In this document: positions 38,583-47,807 of the stretch, one piece after another
Layout of the letters: every line of letters starts with the position of its first letter
Numbering within the stretch: position 1 is the first letter of the stretch
From: DASQZT01 sp963728965
GTDB lineage: Bacteria > Acidobacteriota > Terriglobia > Bryobacterales > Bryobacteraceae
DNA: 64,000 nt
Reading direction: 5' to 3'
Assembly: GCA_963728965.1 (NCBI GenBank)
Contig: CAVSMH010000002.1
Coordinates: forward strand, 124,001 to 188,000
Notes under the pieces: generated by a model
Told to the model about the DNA's origin: nothing
The model's input: the letters and a program-made list of their open reading frames with translations, nothing else
The model's database searches: none
Program-made: the position numbers and the translations under genes

Positions 38583-41027
38583 GTGTCCACGTCCCGCGGC
38601 CTGCCGCTGCTGTTGCTCGGGTGCACCGCCTTTGCCGGGCCGCTGCTACAGCCTGTGGCGCGCTTTCCGATCCACTCCGGCCCTCTTGCCATTCGCCGGC
38701 CGGTACAGCCCGCCCGCCCCTTCACCGTGGCCGGCGAACGGGGCGCCATCTTCGGCCGCCAGGACGGCAGCTTCGAAGCATGGCTGTACCCCGTGAAAAT
38801 TCTCAGTCACTTCTCGATTAACGCTGAACTCGCCAACTACCCGGTGCCCATCGATGTGACGGCCCATGCCGCCGCCATCGAGGTGGCTCCGGCCATGACC
38901 ACGATCACCTACTCGCATGCTGCGTTCACCATCCGGCAGCACATGTTCGCGGTGCGAGGCGCAAAGGCTCCGGGCGCTGTCGCGGTGCTGTTCGAGATCG
39001 CGTCCGTGCGCCCATTGCACCTCACCTTCCGCGCGAAACCCGAAATGTTGCGCATGTGGCCCGCGCCCAATTTCGGAACGCCTGGCGCCGAATGGGTCGA
39101 AAGCGGCGGCTACTACGTGCTGCACACGGACAATCCGGATTTCACGGCGGCGGTGGGCATGCCTCGCGCCCAACCGGGCATCCTGGCGCCGTACCAGGAG
39201 CGCCCCTCCACCTACCCTCTCGAATTCAAACTTGCCTTCGACCCTGGGACCGATTCCGGCCTGTTCTTTCCTTTGCTGATCACCCTGGGACCCGCCGGCG
39301 GTCTGGCCGAACTCAACCGCAGCCTGGCCAGCCTCTACCGCGAGACCGAGGATTACTATTCTCACTTGTTCGACACCCGCCTCAGTGCCGAAACGCCCGA
39401 TGCCGGCTTCGATCGCGCGCTTCGCTGGTCCGCCATCGCCATCGACCAGAGCCGCGTCCGTTTCCATGACGAAACCGGACTGGTGGCCGGCTACTACGAG
39501 TCCGGCGATTCGGCACGCCCCGGTTACGCCTGGTTCTTCGGGCGAGACGCCCTGTGGACTTCCTACGCCGTGAACAGCTACGGCGATTTCGCCCTCACCC
39601 GGCAGGCCCTGGAGTTCCTCATCCGCCGGCAGCGGGCGGACGGAAAGATCATGCACGAGTTCTCCCAAACGGCCGACTTGGTGGACTGGAAGGCGACCCC
39701 CTATTTCTACGCTTCGGCCGACTCCACGCCCCTGTTCCTGATGGCCATGGAAGACTACGTCCAAACCAGCGGCGACCGCGAATTCCTCCGCGACCACTGG
39801 GACGCTGTCCGCCGGGCCTACGCCTTCACCCGCGCTCACGATTCGGACGGCGACGGCATCTACGAAAACACCGAAGGCACCGGTTGGGTGGAGTCCTGGC
39901 CACCCGGCATGCCGCACCAGGAGGCATACCTGGCCGCGCTCGACCAGCAGTCCGCCGAAGCCGTGTCGCGGCTTGCCGCTTTGTTCAGCGGCGAGGACAC
40001 GGCCCGTTTGGGCGCTGACGCCCGGCGCCAGGCCGATGCTGTCCGCGTGCGACTGGCCAACGAATACTATGATCCGGCCTCTCGCTTCTACGCCTTCAGC
40101 CGCAACGCCGATGGCACGCTCGACCGGACCGCCACCATCTACCCCGCCGTGGCCTGGTGGAACGGCCGGCTGGCGCTGCCCAACGCCGATGCCATGCTGA
40201 GCCGCTGGGCATCGGCCGAATTCTCGACCGATTGGGGCACCCGCGATATCTCCAGCCGCTCTTCTTTCTACGATCCCATCAGCTACCACCAGGGCTCGGT
40301 GTGGCCGCTCTTCACCGGCTGGGTGGCGCTGGCGGAATACCGTGCCGGCCGCACGCTGTCCGGGTACTCGCATCTGCGGCAGAACGCCGCCCTGGTGTTT
40401 GCCGATGATCCTGGCGCGGTCACCGAACTGCTCTCGGGCGAGTTCTACCAGCCGCTCGGACGCAGCAGCTCGCATCAGGCCTGGTCCTCGGCGATGGTAA
40501 TCACGCCCGCGCTGCGCGGGCTCTTCGGGATCGATTGGGACGCGCTCCACCACACCTTGCGGCTCGCGCCGAACCTGCCCGCCGGCTGGGATTTCGCGCG
40601 GCTCCACAATGTGCCGCTGGGCGATGCCCGGGTGGATCTCGATTTCACGCGCGAGGGAGATCGTTTGCACGTGCGCAGCCGTTCCTCGTCCACCGTCTGC
40701 CTGTCGCCGCAGGGCGCGCCGCCGGCCGCGGACTGTCGCAGCGAACTGATGCTGCCGCTGCGCGCCGTCGAAATCGGCATGCCCGCCGAACTCCCCACAG
40801 CCGGCTCCCGAACCGGGCAAATCAAAGCCGTCGGCGAAAGCGCGGCGGCCACCAATCACCTGGAGGTGGATTTCGAAGCTCCCGGCGGCATGGACGTTCA
40901 ACTGCCGGTCCGCATCAATCGCCCGAACGTCCAGGTAACCGGCGCGGAGATCTCCGGCGGCATGCTGCGGCTCAAGTTCCCGCCGGGCGAGGGCTATCAA
41001 CGAAGATCGGTGACGTTCACGTGGTGA
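38583..41027 (+). CDS. Exported (alpha/alpha)6-barrel glycoside hydrolase
   Basis: This 814-residue protein has a signal peptide with a possible lipobox (MSTSRGLPLLLLGC), an N-terminal beta-sandwich (~50-270) and a six-hairpin glycosidase barrel (~280-690). The barrel has WFFGRDALWTSYAVNSYGDF, DSDGDGIYENTEGTGWVE and YHQGSVWPLFTGWVALAEYR. These fit GH63/GH37/amylo-1,6-glucosidase-like enzymes with acidic catalytic residues (D in GRDALW, E near NTEGTG). A C-terminal beta domain follows. The GTG start has only a weak ribosome site. It overlaps the next gene (GTGA). Confidence 0.8.
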   Translation: MSTSRGLPLLLLGCTAFAGPLLQPVARFPIHSGPLAIRRPVQPARPFTVAGERGAIFGRQDGSFEAWLYPVKILSHFSINAELANYPVPIDVTAHAAAIEVAPAMTTITYSHAAFTIRQHMFAVRGAKAPGAVAVLFEIASVRPLHLTFRAKPEMLRMWPAPNFGTPGAEWVESGGYYVLHTDNPDFTAAVGMPRAQPGILAPYQERPSTYPLEFKLAFDPGTDSGLFFPLLITLGPAGGLAELNRSLASLYRETEDYYSHLFDTRLSAETPDAGFDRALRWSAIAIDQSRVRFHDETGLVAGYYESGDSARPGYAWFFGRDALWTSYAVNSYGDFALTRQALEFLIRRQRADGKIMHEFSQTADLVDWKATPYFYASADSTPLFLMAMEDYVQTSGDREFLRDHWDAVRRAYAFTRAHDSDGDGIYENTEGTGWVESWPPGMPHQEAYLAALDQQSAEAVSRLAALFSGEDTARLGADARRQADAVRVRLANEYYDPASRFYAFSRNADGTLDRTATIYPAVAWWNGRLALPNADAMLSRWASAEFSTDWGTRDISSRSSFYDPISYHQGSVWPLFTGWVALAEYRAGRTLSGYSHLRQNAALVFADDPGAVTELLSGEFYQPLGRSSSHQAWSSAMVITPALRGLFGIDWDALHHTLRLAPNLPAGWDFARLHNVPLGDARVDLDFTREGDRLHVRSRSSSTVCLSPQGAPPAADCRSELMLPLRAVEIGMPAELPTAGSRTGQIKAVGESAAATNHLEVDFEAPGGMDVQLPVRINRPNVQVTGAEISGGMLRLKFPPGEGYQRRSVTFTW

Positions 41028-42742
41028 AGACCGCCCGGGCCATCGCCCTTTGGCCGCTGGCCCTGCACCTGGCGCTGGCGCAGAACCCCTCTCCGGCAAG
41101 CTGGCCGCCCGCGGAGCGGGACCGCTACCTCGCGCTCGAGAACGACTGGGGCTCGCCCCGTCCCGGAGCCTCCGCGGAGCACGGCATGGTGGCGGGAACC
41201 TCCGGACCACTCGCTATCCATGCGGGCGTTCAGGCACTGAAACGGGGCGGCAACGCGGCGGATGCCGCCCTGACCACCTCGCTGGCGCAGATCGCGCTCA
41301 GCGCCGGCGGCGCCATCAGCTACGCCGGGATCCTCACCGCGGTGTACTACGATTCAGCTTCCGGAAAAGTCCATGCGCTCAATGCGGCCTACAACACCGT
41401 GCGGAACGAAACGTCGCCGCGCACCATTCCCGCCGCGGTTCCCAGCGGGCGCACCGTGTTGGTTCCGGGTTTCATGGCCGGCGTCGAGGCCATGCACCGC
41501 CGATTTGGAAAGCGGCCGTTTGCGTCCTTGTTCGACCCCGCCATCTGGATCGCCGAAAACGGGGTGGCCATCAGTCCCCCGGTGGGCGCGTGGCTGGCAC
41601 AGCAGAAGGATGTGATTACGCGTCTGCCCCAAACCCGCCGCATCTTCACCAAAGCAGACGGCGAGCTGTATCGAACCGGCGATCTCTTCCGCCAGCCCGA
41701 ACTGGCCCGCACCTTGCACGCCATCGCCCGCCGCGGCGCCGCCTACATGTATGCCGGCCCATGGGCCCGCCGCTTCATCGAAGCCGTGCAGGCCGAGGGT
41801 GGACGGATGACGCGCGAGGACCTGGCGCGCTACCAGCCGCTGTGGTCCGACCCGCTGCGCACCACGTACCACGGGTACGACGTCGCAGCGCTCCCGCCGC
41901 CCAGCCACGGGGGCCTGATCACGCTCGGTGGTTTGAAAATCGCCGAGGTCGCGGGGCTGCGGAAGTACCCCCATTACACCGTATCTCCGGATGCGCTCTA
42001 TTACCTGATCCAGATCGTGCGCATCGAGAACCTGTTCGTCCGCATGTCGCCGCGCATGCTGGCCAATTACTTTCCCGGGGTCGATCCCTCGCCCGAGGCC
42101 CGGCTGTCGGACGAAACCGCCCAACGAATCTGGGAGTACATCCAGAAAGACATGGCGGCGCCGGCACCGGCCGCGGGCCGCGGTCCCAACCATTCCACCG
42201 GCGTGCTGGCGGTGGACGCGCGCGGCAATGTGGCGGCGATTCTGCATTCCAGCAACGCGGCCATGTGGGGCGCCACCGGGATTTTCGTGGACGGAATTTC
42301 GATTCCGGATTCCGCCGCGTCGCAACAGCTCCAGATCGCCCAGGCCGGCCCCGGCGCGCGCCTGCCCGATGCCACCATTCCCCTGCTCGTGAGCAAGGGC
42401 GGCAAGCCCGTGCTGGCATCCACCGCCATGGGTTTCGCACTGCATGAGGCCACCCTGCAAAACCTGGTCAATATCCTCGATTTCGGGATGGACCCCAAGA
42501 CTTCGGTGGATCAGCCCAACTTCCGCGGCCCTTCCGCGGCGGACTACCGGGCCGAAGTGGTGGGCGAGGGCGGGTTCTCGCAGGCCGTACTGGATGGACT
42601 GAAAGCCCGCAGCCAGCCGGTGGAGGTGGCGGGGAAGTCCGACCAGCTCGGGTACTGGATCGGCATTCAGATCGGCGCCCCTCCGCACAGGCTGAAGGGC
42701 GCTGTCACCAGCGCCATGAACGCGCTGGTGGAAGGCTACTGA
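41024..42742 (+). CDS. Gamma-glutamyltransferase-like Ntn hydrolase
   Basis: This 572-residue exported protein has a signal peptide (ending LALAQ) and the GGT fold: GMVAGTSGPLAIHAGVQALK, GGNAADAALTTSLAQIALS. The self-processing site is unusual. The canonical TTHxSVVDxxGN reads HSTGVLAVDARGN here, so the aligned nucleophile is Ser (codon 42194-42196) or the next Thr. It may still process itself, as Ser can substitute, or be a divergent peptidase/acylase. It overlaps the glycosidase by GTGA; GTG 41021 is an alternative start. Confidence 0.83.
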   Translation: MKTARAIALWPLALHLALAQNPSPASWPPAERDRYLALENDWGSPRPGASAEHGMVAGTSGPLAIHAGVQALKRGGNAADAALTTSLAQIALSAGGAISYAGILTAVYYDSASGKVHALNAAYNTVRNETSPRTIPAAVPSGRTVLVPGFMAGVEAMHRRFGKRPFASLFDPAIWIAENGVAISPPVGAWLAQQKDVITRLPQTRRIFTKADGELYRTGDLFRQPELARTLHAIARRGAAYMYAGPWARRFIEAVQAEGGRMTREDLARYQPLWSDPLRTTYHGYDVAALPPPSHGGLITLGGLKIAEVAGLRKYPHYTVSPDALYYLIQIVRIENLFVRMSPRMLANYFPGVDPSPEARLSDETAQRIWEYIQKDMAAPAPAAGRGPNHSTGVLAVDARGNVAAILHSSNAAMWGATGIFVDGISIPDSAASQQLQIAQAGPGARLPDATIPLLVSKGGKPVLASTAMGFALHEATLQNLVNILDFGMDPKTSVDQPNFRGPSAADYRAEVVGEGGFSQAVLDGLKARSQPVEVAGKSDQLGYWIGIQIGAPPHRLKGAVTSAMNALVEGY

Positions 42743-42757
42743 ATCCGCCCTGTCGGC

Positions 42758-44359
42758 TCACGCCAGCCGCACCTCCACCGAAACCACGGACTGTTTGGGC
42801 ATGGTCAGTTGGACGGCATCTCCCGCGGTCCTCACGGCCAAGGCCGCCGGCTGGACCGCATCGGGCGCCGAGAACGTGTTGGTGGCGGCCATGTCCGGGT
42901 GTGTCAGCACGGTAGCTCGCGCTTCGGCCGCGCGAGCCCCACCTGCCAGCCGCAGCCGCGCCGCGATGGTGTCGGTCACCGAGGGATTGGTGAGGCTCAC
43001 CGTCAGCGCCTGGCCTTTGACCGACGCCGAAATCGACAACCCTGGCAGCCGCGCCGGCCCCGCGATCCCCTCCACGTTCAATTCCGGCACATTCGCCTGC
43101 ACCGGCACCAGCCGCCCGCCCATGTGCGGTCGGTACATCTCGAACACGTAGTAAGCCGGAGTACGGCAGAACTGGTCACCCTCGGCTAGAAACAGCGAGT
43201 GGATGCAGTTCACCGTCTGGGCCACATTGGCCATGGCGATCTTGCCGGCGTGGCGGTTGAAGATGTCGAAGGTCAGGCCCGTATGCACCGCATCGCGCAG
43301 CGTAATGGGCTGGCTCAGGATGTAGGCCGGCGCGATCTCTTCTCCCGGCGGGTACCACACGCCCCATTCGTCCACCACCAGCCGGGTGCGATGGCCGGGG
43401 TCGAACTTCTCCATCTCGCGCCAGTGATCGTCGATCACCTTGTCGAGCCGCACGCCGCGCAGCAGCACCTCGTACCACTCGGGTCGCGTGATGCTTCCGG
43501 CCTTCACCTTCGTGGGCCGCAGATCGGTATAGAAGTGAATGGAGAATCCGTTGGGCGGCGCCGCGCCGCGCATGGCTTCGAAGAAGCCGGTGGTCCAGCC
43601 GATGTCTTCGTCGAGCGAGTGGCCACGAGGACCGGTGGCCACCAGGAACGGCGCGGTATACACGGGGAACTGGGTCACCCACTGGCGGTACTTCATGGCA
43701 TACTCGCCCGGGTGCATGGTGCCGCCGCAGCCCCACGATTCATTTCCCACGCCCCAATAGCGGATGGCGAACGGATCCCGATCGCCGTTGGCGGCACGTT
43801 CGTCCGCCAGGGTCAGGGTACCGGCGGGCGCGTTGCAGTAGCTCACCCAATCGTGAAACTCGCGCGGCGTGCCCGATCCGACGTTTGCCGCCACGTAGGG
43901 CCTGGCGCCCAGCAAGCGGCAAAGCCGCATGAATTCGTGGATGCCGAACTGGTTGGTCTCGGTGGCCTGCAATCCCGCCGGCATCCGGGACTGCCAGAAA
44001 TTGTACGTGCGGGGCCGGCGGCCGGCGGCGCCAATGCCGTCGCGCCAGTGGTAGCCATCGGCAAAGCAGCCGCCGGGCCAGCGCACATTCGGCGCACCGA
44101 TGCGCTTCATGTCGTCCACGAACGCTTTGCGGATGCCGCCGACGTTCGGCACCTTCGAGTTCGCGCCTACCCAGATGCCGTCGTAGATCACGCCGCCCAG
44201 GTGCTCAATGAAGTGCCCGTAAATATCCGCGCCGATCTCCGGGCCCGGGCTCGCTGGCGACAGCTCAACTTCCACCTCCGCGGCACGAGCCGGACCGATC
44301 CCGGCCAGCGATGCCGCCGCCCCCGCCGTCATCCTCTGGAGAAACGTCCGCCTGTCCAT
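42758..44359 (-). CDS. Alpha-L-arabinofuranosidase, GH51
   Basis: This 533-residue enzyme has a Tat signal (MDRRTFLQRMTAGAAASLAG). The GH51 features are IYGHFIEHLGGVIYDGIWVG, the acid/base Glu in YWGVGNESWGCGG and the nucleophile Glu in LVVDEWGVWYPPG. A C-terminal beta domain (~400-533) completes it. It removes arabinofuranosyl side chains from hemicellulose or pectin in the periplasm. AAGGAG lies 7 nt before ATG 44359. It is divergent from the Gfo/Idh/MocA gene, sharing a 98-nt intergenic region. Confidence 0.92.
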   Translation of the reverse strand: MDRRTFLQRMTAGAAASLAGIGPARAAEVEVELSPASPGPEIGADIYGHFIEHLGGVIYDGIWVGANSKVPNVGGIRKAFVDDMKRIGAPNVRWPGGCFADGYHWRDGIGAAGRRPRTYNFWQSRMPAGLQATETNQFGIHEFMRLCRLLGARPYVAANVGSGTPREFHDWVSYCNAPAGTLTLADERAANGDRDPFAIRYWGVGNESWGCGGTMHPGEYAMKYRQWVTQFPVYTAPFLVATGPRGHSLDEDIGWTTGFFEAMRGAAPPNGFSIHFYTDLRPTKVKAGSITRPEWYEVLLRGVRLDKVIDDHWREMEKFDPGHRTRLVVDEWGVWYPPGEEIAPAYILSQPITLRDAVHTGLTFDIFNRHAGKIAMANVAQTVNCIHSLFLAEGDQFCRTPAYYVFEMYRPHMGGRLVPVQANVPELNVEGIAGPARLPGLSISASVKGQALTVSLTNPSVTDTIAARLRLAGGARAAEARATVLTHPDMAATNTFSAPDAVQPAALAVRTAGDAVQLTMPKQSVVSVEVRLA

Positions 44360-44457
44360 TACCGCGCTCCTTTCCGGCTGGCCGCCATGGACCATTATGT
44401 ACCGGCGCCCCACCCCCGGCGCGGGTTGCTGTAGAGTATTCAGGAGGCATCACTCCG

Positions 44458-45849
44458 ATGAACGAAACCAGTTCCAATACAACTTCGCGGCGCGGGTTCC
44501 TGACCGGGAGCGGCCGGATCGCTGGAGCGTCCGCCCTGGCCGGGATCGCCCTCCCCCACGTGCACGCCGCGGAGAACAACACCATCCAACTGGCCCTGGT
44601 GGGATGCGGCGGCCGCGGAACCGGCGCGGCCGAGAACGCGCTTGGCATCAAGAACGGGCCGATCAAGCTGGTAGCCATGGCCGACGTGTTCCCCCAAAAA
44701 CTCAGCGACAGCCACGGCCGCCTGCGGGGACGGTTCGCGTCGCAGGTGGACGTGCCGGAGGACCGCAAGTTTATCGGGTTCGACGCTTACACCAAGGCGC
44801 TCGATTGTCTCAAGCCGGGCGATGTCGCGATTCTGGCCACCCCGCCCGCGTTTCGCTGGGTGCACTTCCGTTACGCCATCGACAAGGGCCTGAACACGTT
44901 CATGGAGAAGCCGGTCACGGTGGATGGCCCGACCACCCGGCGGATGCTGACGCTGGCCGAGGCCTCCGTTAAGAAGAACCTCAAAGTCGGTGTCGGGTTG
45001 ATGGTGCGCCACTGCCGGGCGCGGCATGAGCTGCTCGACCGGATTCACAACGGGCAGATTGGGGACATTGTGGCCATACGCGGCTACCGCATGGGATCGG
45101 GCGGCGGCACCGCGCCTCCCAAGCCTGAAGGCGCCAGCGAGCTGCTGCACCAGATTCGCCTGTTTCACGCCTTTCTGTGGGCCAGCGGCGGCGTATTCAG
45201 CGACTACTATATTCACCAGATCGACGAGTGCTCGTGGATGAAGGGCGCCTGGCCGGTGGAAGCGATGGCTGTGGGCGGACGCCAGTACCGGAACAATTCG
45301 GTGGATCAGAATTTCGACGTCTACTCGGTCGAATACACGTTTCCGGATGGCACCCGGCTGTTCTTCGACGGCCGCAACATGCCCGGGGTCCACAACGAAT
45401 TCGCGAGCTACATCCACGGCTCGAAGGGATCGGCGGTGGTTACCACCAATTCGCACACGCCCGGCCGGACGCGGATTTACAGGGGGCAGAAGATCGCCCG
45501 CTATCAGCAGGGACAGCCGCTTCAGCAGGAAGACCTGGTCTGGGCCTACCCGCAGCCCGAACGCTCGCCCTACGATTGGGAGTGGGACGACCTGATCGCC
45601 GCCATTCGCGACGACAAGCCCTATAACGAAGTGAAGCGCGGCGCCGAAGCGAGCCTGGTGGCGTCGATGGGGCGCATGGCCGCCCATACCGGACAGCTCA
45701 TCACCTTCGACCAGATGCTCAACTGCGAACACGAGTTCGCACCGGAAGTCGATAAGCTGACCATGGATGGCCCCGCGCCCTTGCACGCCGGTCCCGACGG
45801 GCGCTATCCGGTGCCCCAGCCGGGCATCAATAAAACCCGCGAGTATTGA
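44458..45849 (+). CDS. Tat-exported Gfo/Idh/MocA oxidoreductase
   Basis: This 463-residue protein has a Tat signal (SRRGFLTGSGRIAGASALAG), a Rossmann domain (IQLALVGCGGRGTGAAENAL), EKPVTVDGPTTRRML (the EKP motif) and DYYIHQIDECSWMKGAWPVE in the C-terminal domain. Exported members of this family are common in Acidobacteria and Planctomycetes and act on sugars or glycosides with tightly bound NAD(P). AGGAGG lies 10 nt before the ATG. Confidence 0.92.
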   Translation: MNETSSNTTSRRGFLTGSGRIAGASALAGIALPHVHAAENNTIQLALVGCGGRGTGAAENALGIKNGPIKLVAMADVFPQKLSDSHGRLRGRFASQVDVPEDRKFIGFDAYTKALDCLKPGDVAILATPPAFRWVHFRYAIDKGLNTFMEKPVTVDGPTTRRMLTLAEASVKKNLKVGVGLMVRHCRARHELLDRIHNGQIGDIVAIRGYRMGSGGGTAPPKPEGASELLHQIRLFHAFLWASGGVFSDYYIHQIDECSWMKGAWPVEAMAVGGRQYRNNSVDQNFDVYSVEYTFPDGTRLFFDGRNMPGVHNEFASYIHGSKGSAVVTTNSHTPGRTRIYRGQKIARYQQGQPLQQEDLVWAYPQPERSPYDWEWDDLIAAIRDDKPYNEVKRGAEASLVASMGRMAAHTGQLITFDQMLNCEHEFAPEVDKLTMDGPAPLHAGPDGRYPVPQPGINKTREY

Positions 45850-45864
45850 ACCGGCGCCGGTGGG

Positions 45865-47145
45865 TTACCACGCCGTCATGGCCTGTTCGAACAGCGCCGC
45901 CAACTCATCGGCGGCGGCGGGCCGCGGCGACAGCTTGGTCACGCGATGCTGGGGCAGCGTGCCCGCGACCAGCGACGGAATGTCCGCGGAACGGTAGCCC
46001 AATGCGGCCAGCCCGTTGGGCACCTTCAGCCGCTCCATGAACCACGTGATGCGCTCGGCCAGAATGCGCCCGGCGTCCGCGGCGGGGCGGCGGGAAACGT
46101 CGGCGCCCAGGGCTTCGGCGGCCTGCAAATGGCGCTCGGGACACGCGCGCGCGGTGAACCCGAACACCGCGGGCGCATTCAGGATGACCGAAAACCCGTG
46201 CGGCACCAGGGGGTGGTCCGCGGGATACCCGGGCGAGCGATAGTCCTTAACCCCGCCCGATACCGGGTACGACATGCCGTGCGGCAGATGGACCCCGGCA
46301 TTGCCGAATCCCACTCCGGCATACGACGCCGCCAGGAGCATTTGACCGCGAGCCTCGTCATCACCGGGATCTTCCACCGCGCGCACCAGGAAGCGCGACA
46401 CCATCCGCAGCGCCTCGAGCGACCAGATGTCGCTGATCGGATTCGAGCCCTGGTACGCGGGCCGCAATGCCGGCCGCTCCGGCCGCGCTCTCTCGGAAAA
46501 CGGCAAGGCGGTAAAGGATTCGACGGCGTGGCTGAGCACGTCGAGCCCCGTGGAGGCGGCCACCTCGGGCGGCATGGTGCGTGTGTTCTCCGGATCGAGC
46601 AGTCCCAGCGCCGGCTTCAAACGCCGGCTGGCGATTCCGGTTTTGGCGTGTATCCGGCTGAAGTCGAAGATGCTGACGCCGGTGGTCTCGCTGCCCGTAC
46701 CGGCCGTGGTGGGGATAGCGATCAACGGCTTGAGCGGTCCCGGAACGGGCACGCCTTTGCCGATGGGAGGATTGACGTAATCGAGGAAGTCCTCGGGCGG
46801 CCAGGTGGTATAGAGATTGACGGCCTTGGCGGTATCGATGGTGGAGCCGCCGCCTACTGCTACCAGCGCGTCGAATTCCGACTGCCCCGCAAAGGCGATG
46901 GCATCGGCGAACGAGACGTCGTTCGGCTCCACGCGGACACGATCGTAAAGTACCCAGGCGATGCCATTCCCGGCGAGTGATTCCAGCACCGCCGCGGCGG
47001 GCGGTAGGTTTCGCATCACCGGATCGGTGAGCACCAGCACGCGGCGCACGCCGAGCTCGGCGAGGTCCATCCCCACTTCCCGGGTCACCCCCGCGCCGAA
47101 CCGGACGCTGGAAACGGCCATTTCGAAGGCGATTTCGTTCTGCAT
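45865..47145 (-). CDS. Iron-type alcohol dehydrogenase, hydroxyacid-oxoacid transhydrogenase-like
   Basis: This 426-residue Fe-ADH has GGGSTIDTAKAVNL and PTTAGTGSETTG for NAD, and the metal ligands D in STGLDVLSHAVESF, H in that helix, H in VHLPHGMSYPVSGG and H in HPLVPHGFSVIL. The HGMSYPV and P-H-G-xSV sequences mark the HOT (ADHFE1) subgroup, which couples oxidation of a 4-hydroxyacid to reduction of an oxoacid. The physiological substrate here is inferred. It is cytoplasmic and convergent with the Gfo gene. Confidence 0.87.
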   Translation of the reverse strand: MQNEIAFEMAVSSVRFGAGVTREVGMDLAELGVRRVLVLTDPVMRNLPPAAAVLESLAGNGIAWVLYDRVRVEPNDVSFADAIAFAGQSEFDALVAVGGGSTIDTAKAVNLYTTWPPEDFLDYVNPPIGKGVPVPGPLKPLIAIPTTAGTGSETTGVSIFDFSRIHAKTGIASRRLKPALGLLDPENTRTMPPEVAASTGLDVLSHAVESFTALPFSERARPERPALRPAYQGSNPISDIWSLEALRMVSRFLVRAVEDPGDDEARGQMLLAASYAGVGFGNAGVHLPHGMSYPVSGGVKDYRSPGYPADHPLVPHGFSVILNAPAVFGFTARACPERHLQAAEALGADVSRRPAADAGRILAERITWFMERLKVPNGLAALGYRSADIPSLVAGTLPQHRVTKLSPRPAAADELAALFEQAMTAW

Positions 47146-47211
47146 GGTATGGTGTCCGATGTTACACCATACGCGTCGATGCGCGCGCCACCGGAGGCGT
47201 GGGCGAGCGCC

Positions 47212-47598
47212 CTATTCCTTAAGCACGCTGTCGTCGTACCAGGGGCTGGCCAGGTTGTGGTTGCCTTCGAGTTGGAAGCCCGCGTGTTCCTTCAGGTCCA
47301 GGTAGAACTTCACCCGGCGCTGGCTGTTGTCCCAATAGAGGCGGCCTTCGAGCTCTTTGCCGATCAACCCTTCCAGGTCTTCGAAGAACTGCGCCGGAAA
47401 CACGAAGGTCGGGCGTTTTTGCAGTTCCGCATCCGCCGCCGTAAGCACATCGTGTGACCGGCAATAGCACTTGGCGACGGGGACCATACAGTCCGGCTCA
47501 CCCACCACGCGAGCCTCCGAGCGCCGGATCTTCTGCAGCCGCCCGCTGCGCAATTCGACGGTATCGTAATCCGGCACAACGACAGTTTGCACGGTCAT
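47212..47598 (-). CDS. Conserved hypothetical protein
   Basis: The family is not recognised. The 128-residue acidic, soluble protein begins MTVQTVVVPDYDTVELRSGR, has C-x6-C-x-C spacing (CMVPVAKCYC) that could bind metal, and ends EGNHNLASPWYDDSVLKE. It has no signal peptide. The ATG at 47598 lies just upstream of the tRNA-Leu terminus and the gene has normal host codon use. Confidence 0.65.
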   Translation of the reverse strand: MTVQTVVVPDYDTVELRSGRLQKIRRSEARVVGEPDCMVPVAKCYCRSHDVLTAADAELQKRPTFVFPAQFFEDLEGLIGKELEGRLYWDNSQRRVKFYLDLKEHAGFQLEGNHNLASPWYDDSVLKE

Positions 47599-47649
47599 AG
47601 GATTTGAGAGCAGTATAACTGAAATCCAGGTGGGACGAGCGGCAACTGG

Positions 47650-47735
47650 TGGCGAAGGTGGGGGTCGAACCCACACGCACAGTGAAGTGCGCCAGATTTT
47701 GAGTCTGGTGCGTCTGCCAGTTCCGCCACTTCGCC
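47650..47735 (-). tRNA. tRNA-Leu (CAA)
   Basis: The minus strand folds as a class II tRNA: acceptor GGCGAAG/CTTCGCC, anticodon stem CCAGA/TCTGG with loop CTCAAAA (anticodon CAA), a long variable arm GCACTTCACTGTGC, and T arm GTGGG-TTCGACC-CCCAC. The discriminator is A and CCA is encoded (47649-47647). A TAGAAT box at 47757-47752 may be the -10 element. Confidence 0.97.
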
Positions 47736-47807
47736 AACGGCTGACGAACACATTCTAGCACTGCGATGCGGTCCGGCCCGCGGAGGCTGGAAATCGTGTC
47801 GCGTCTC

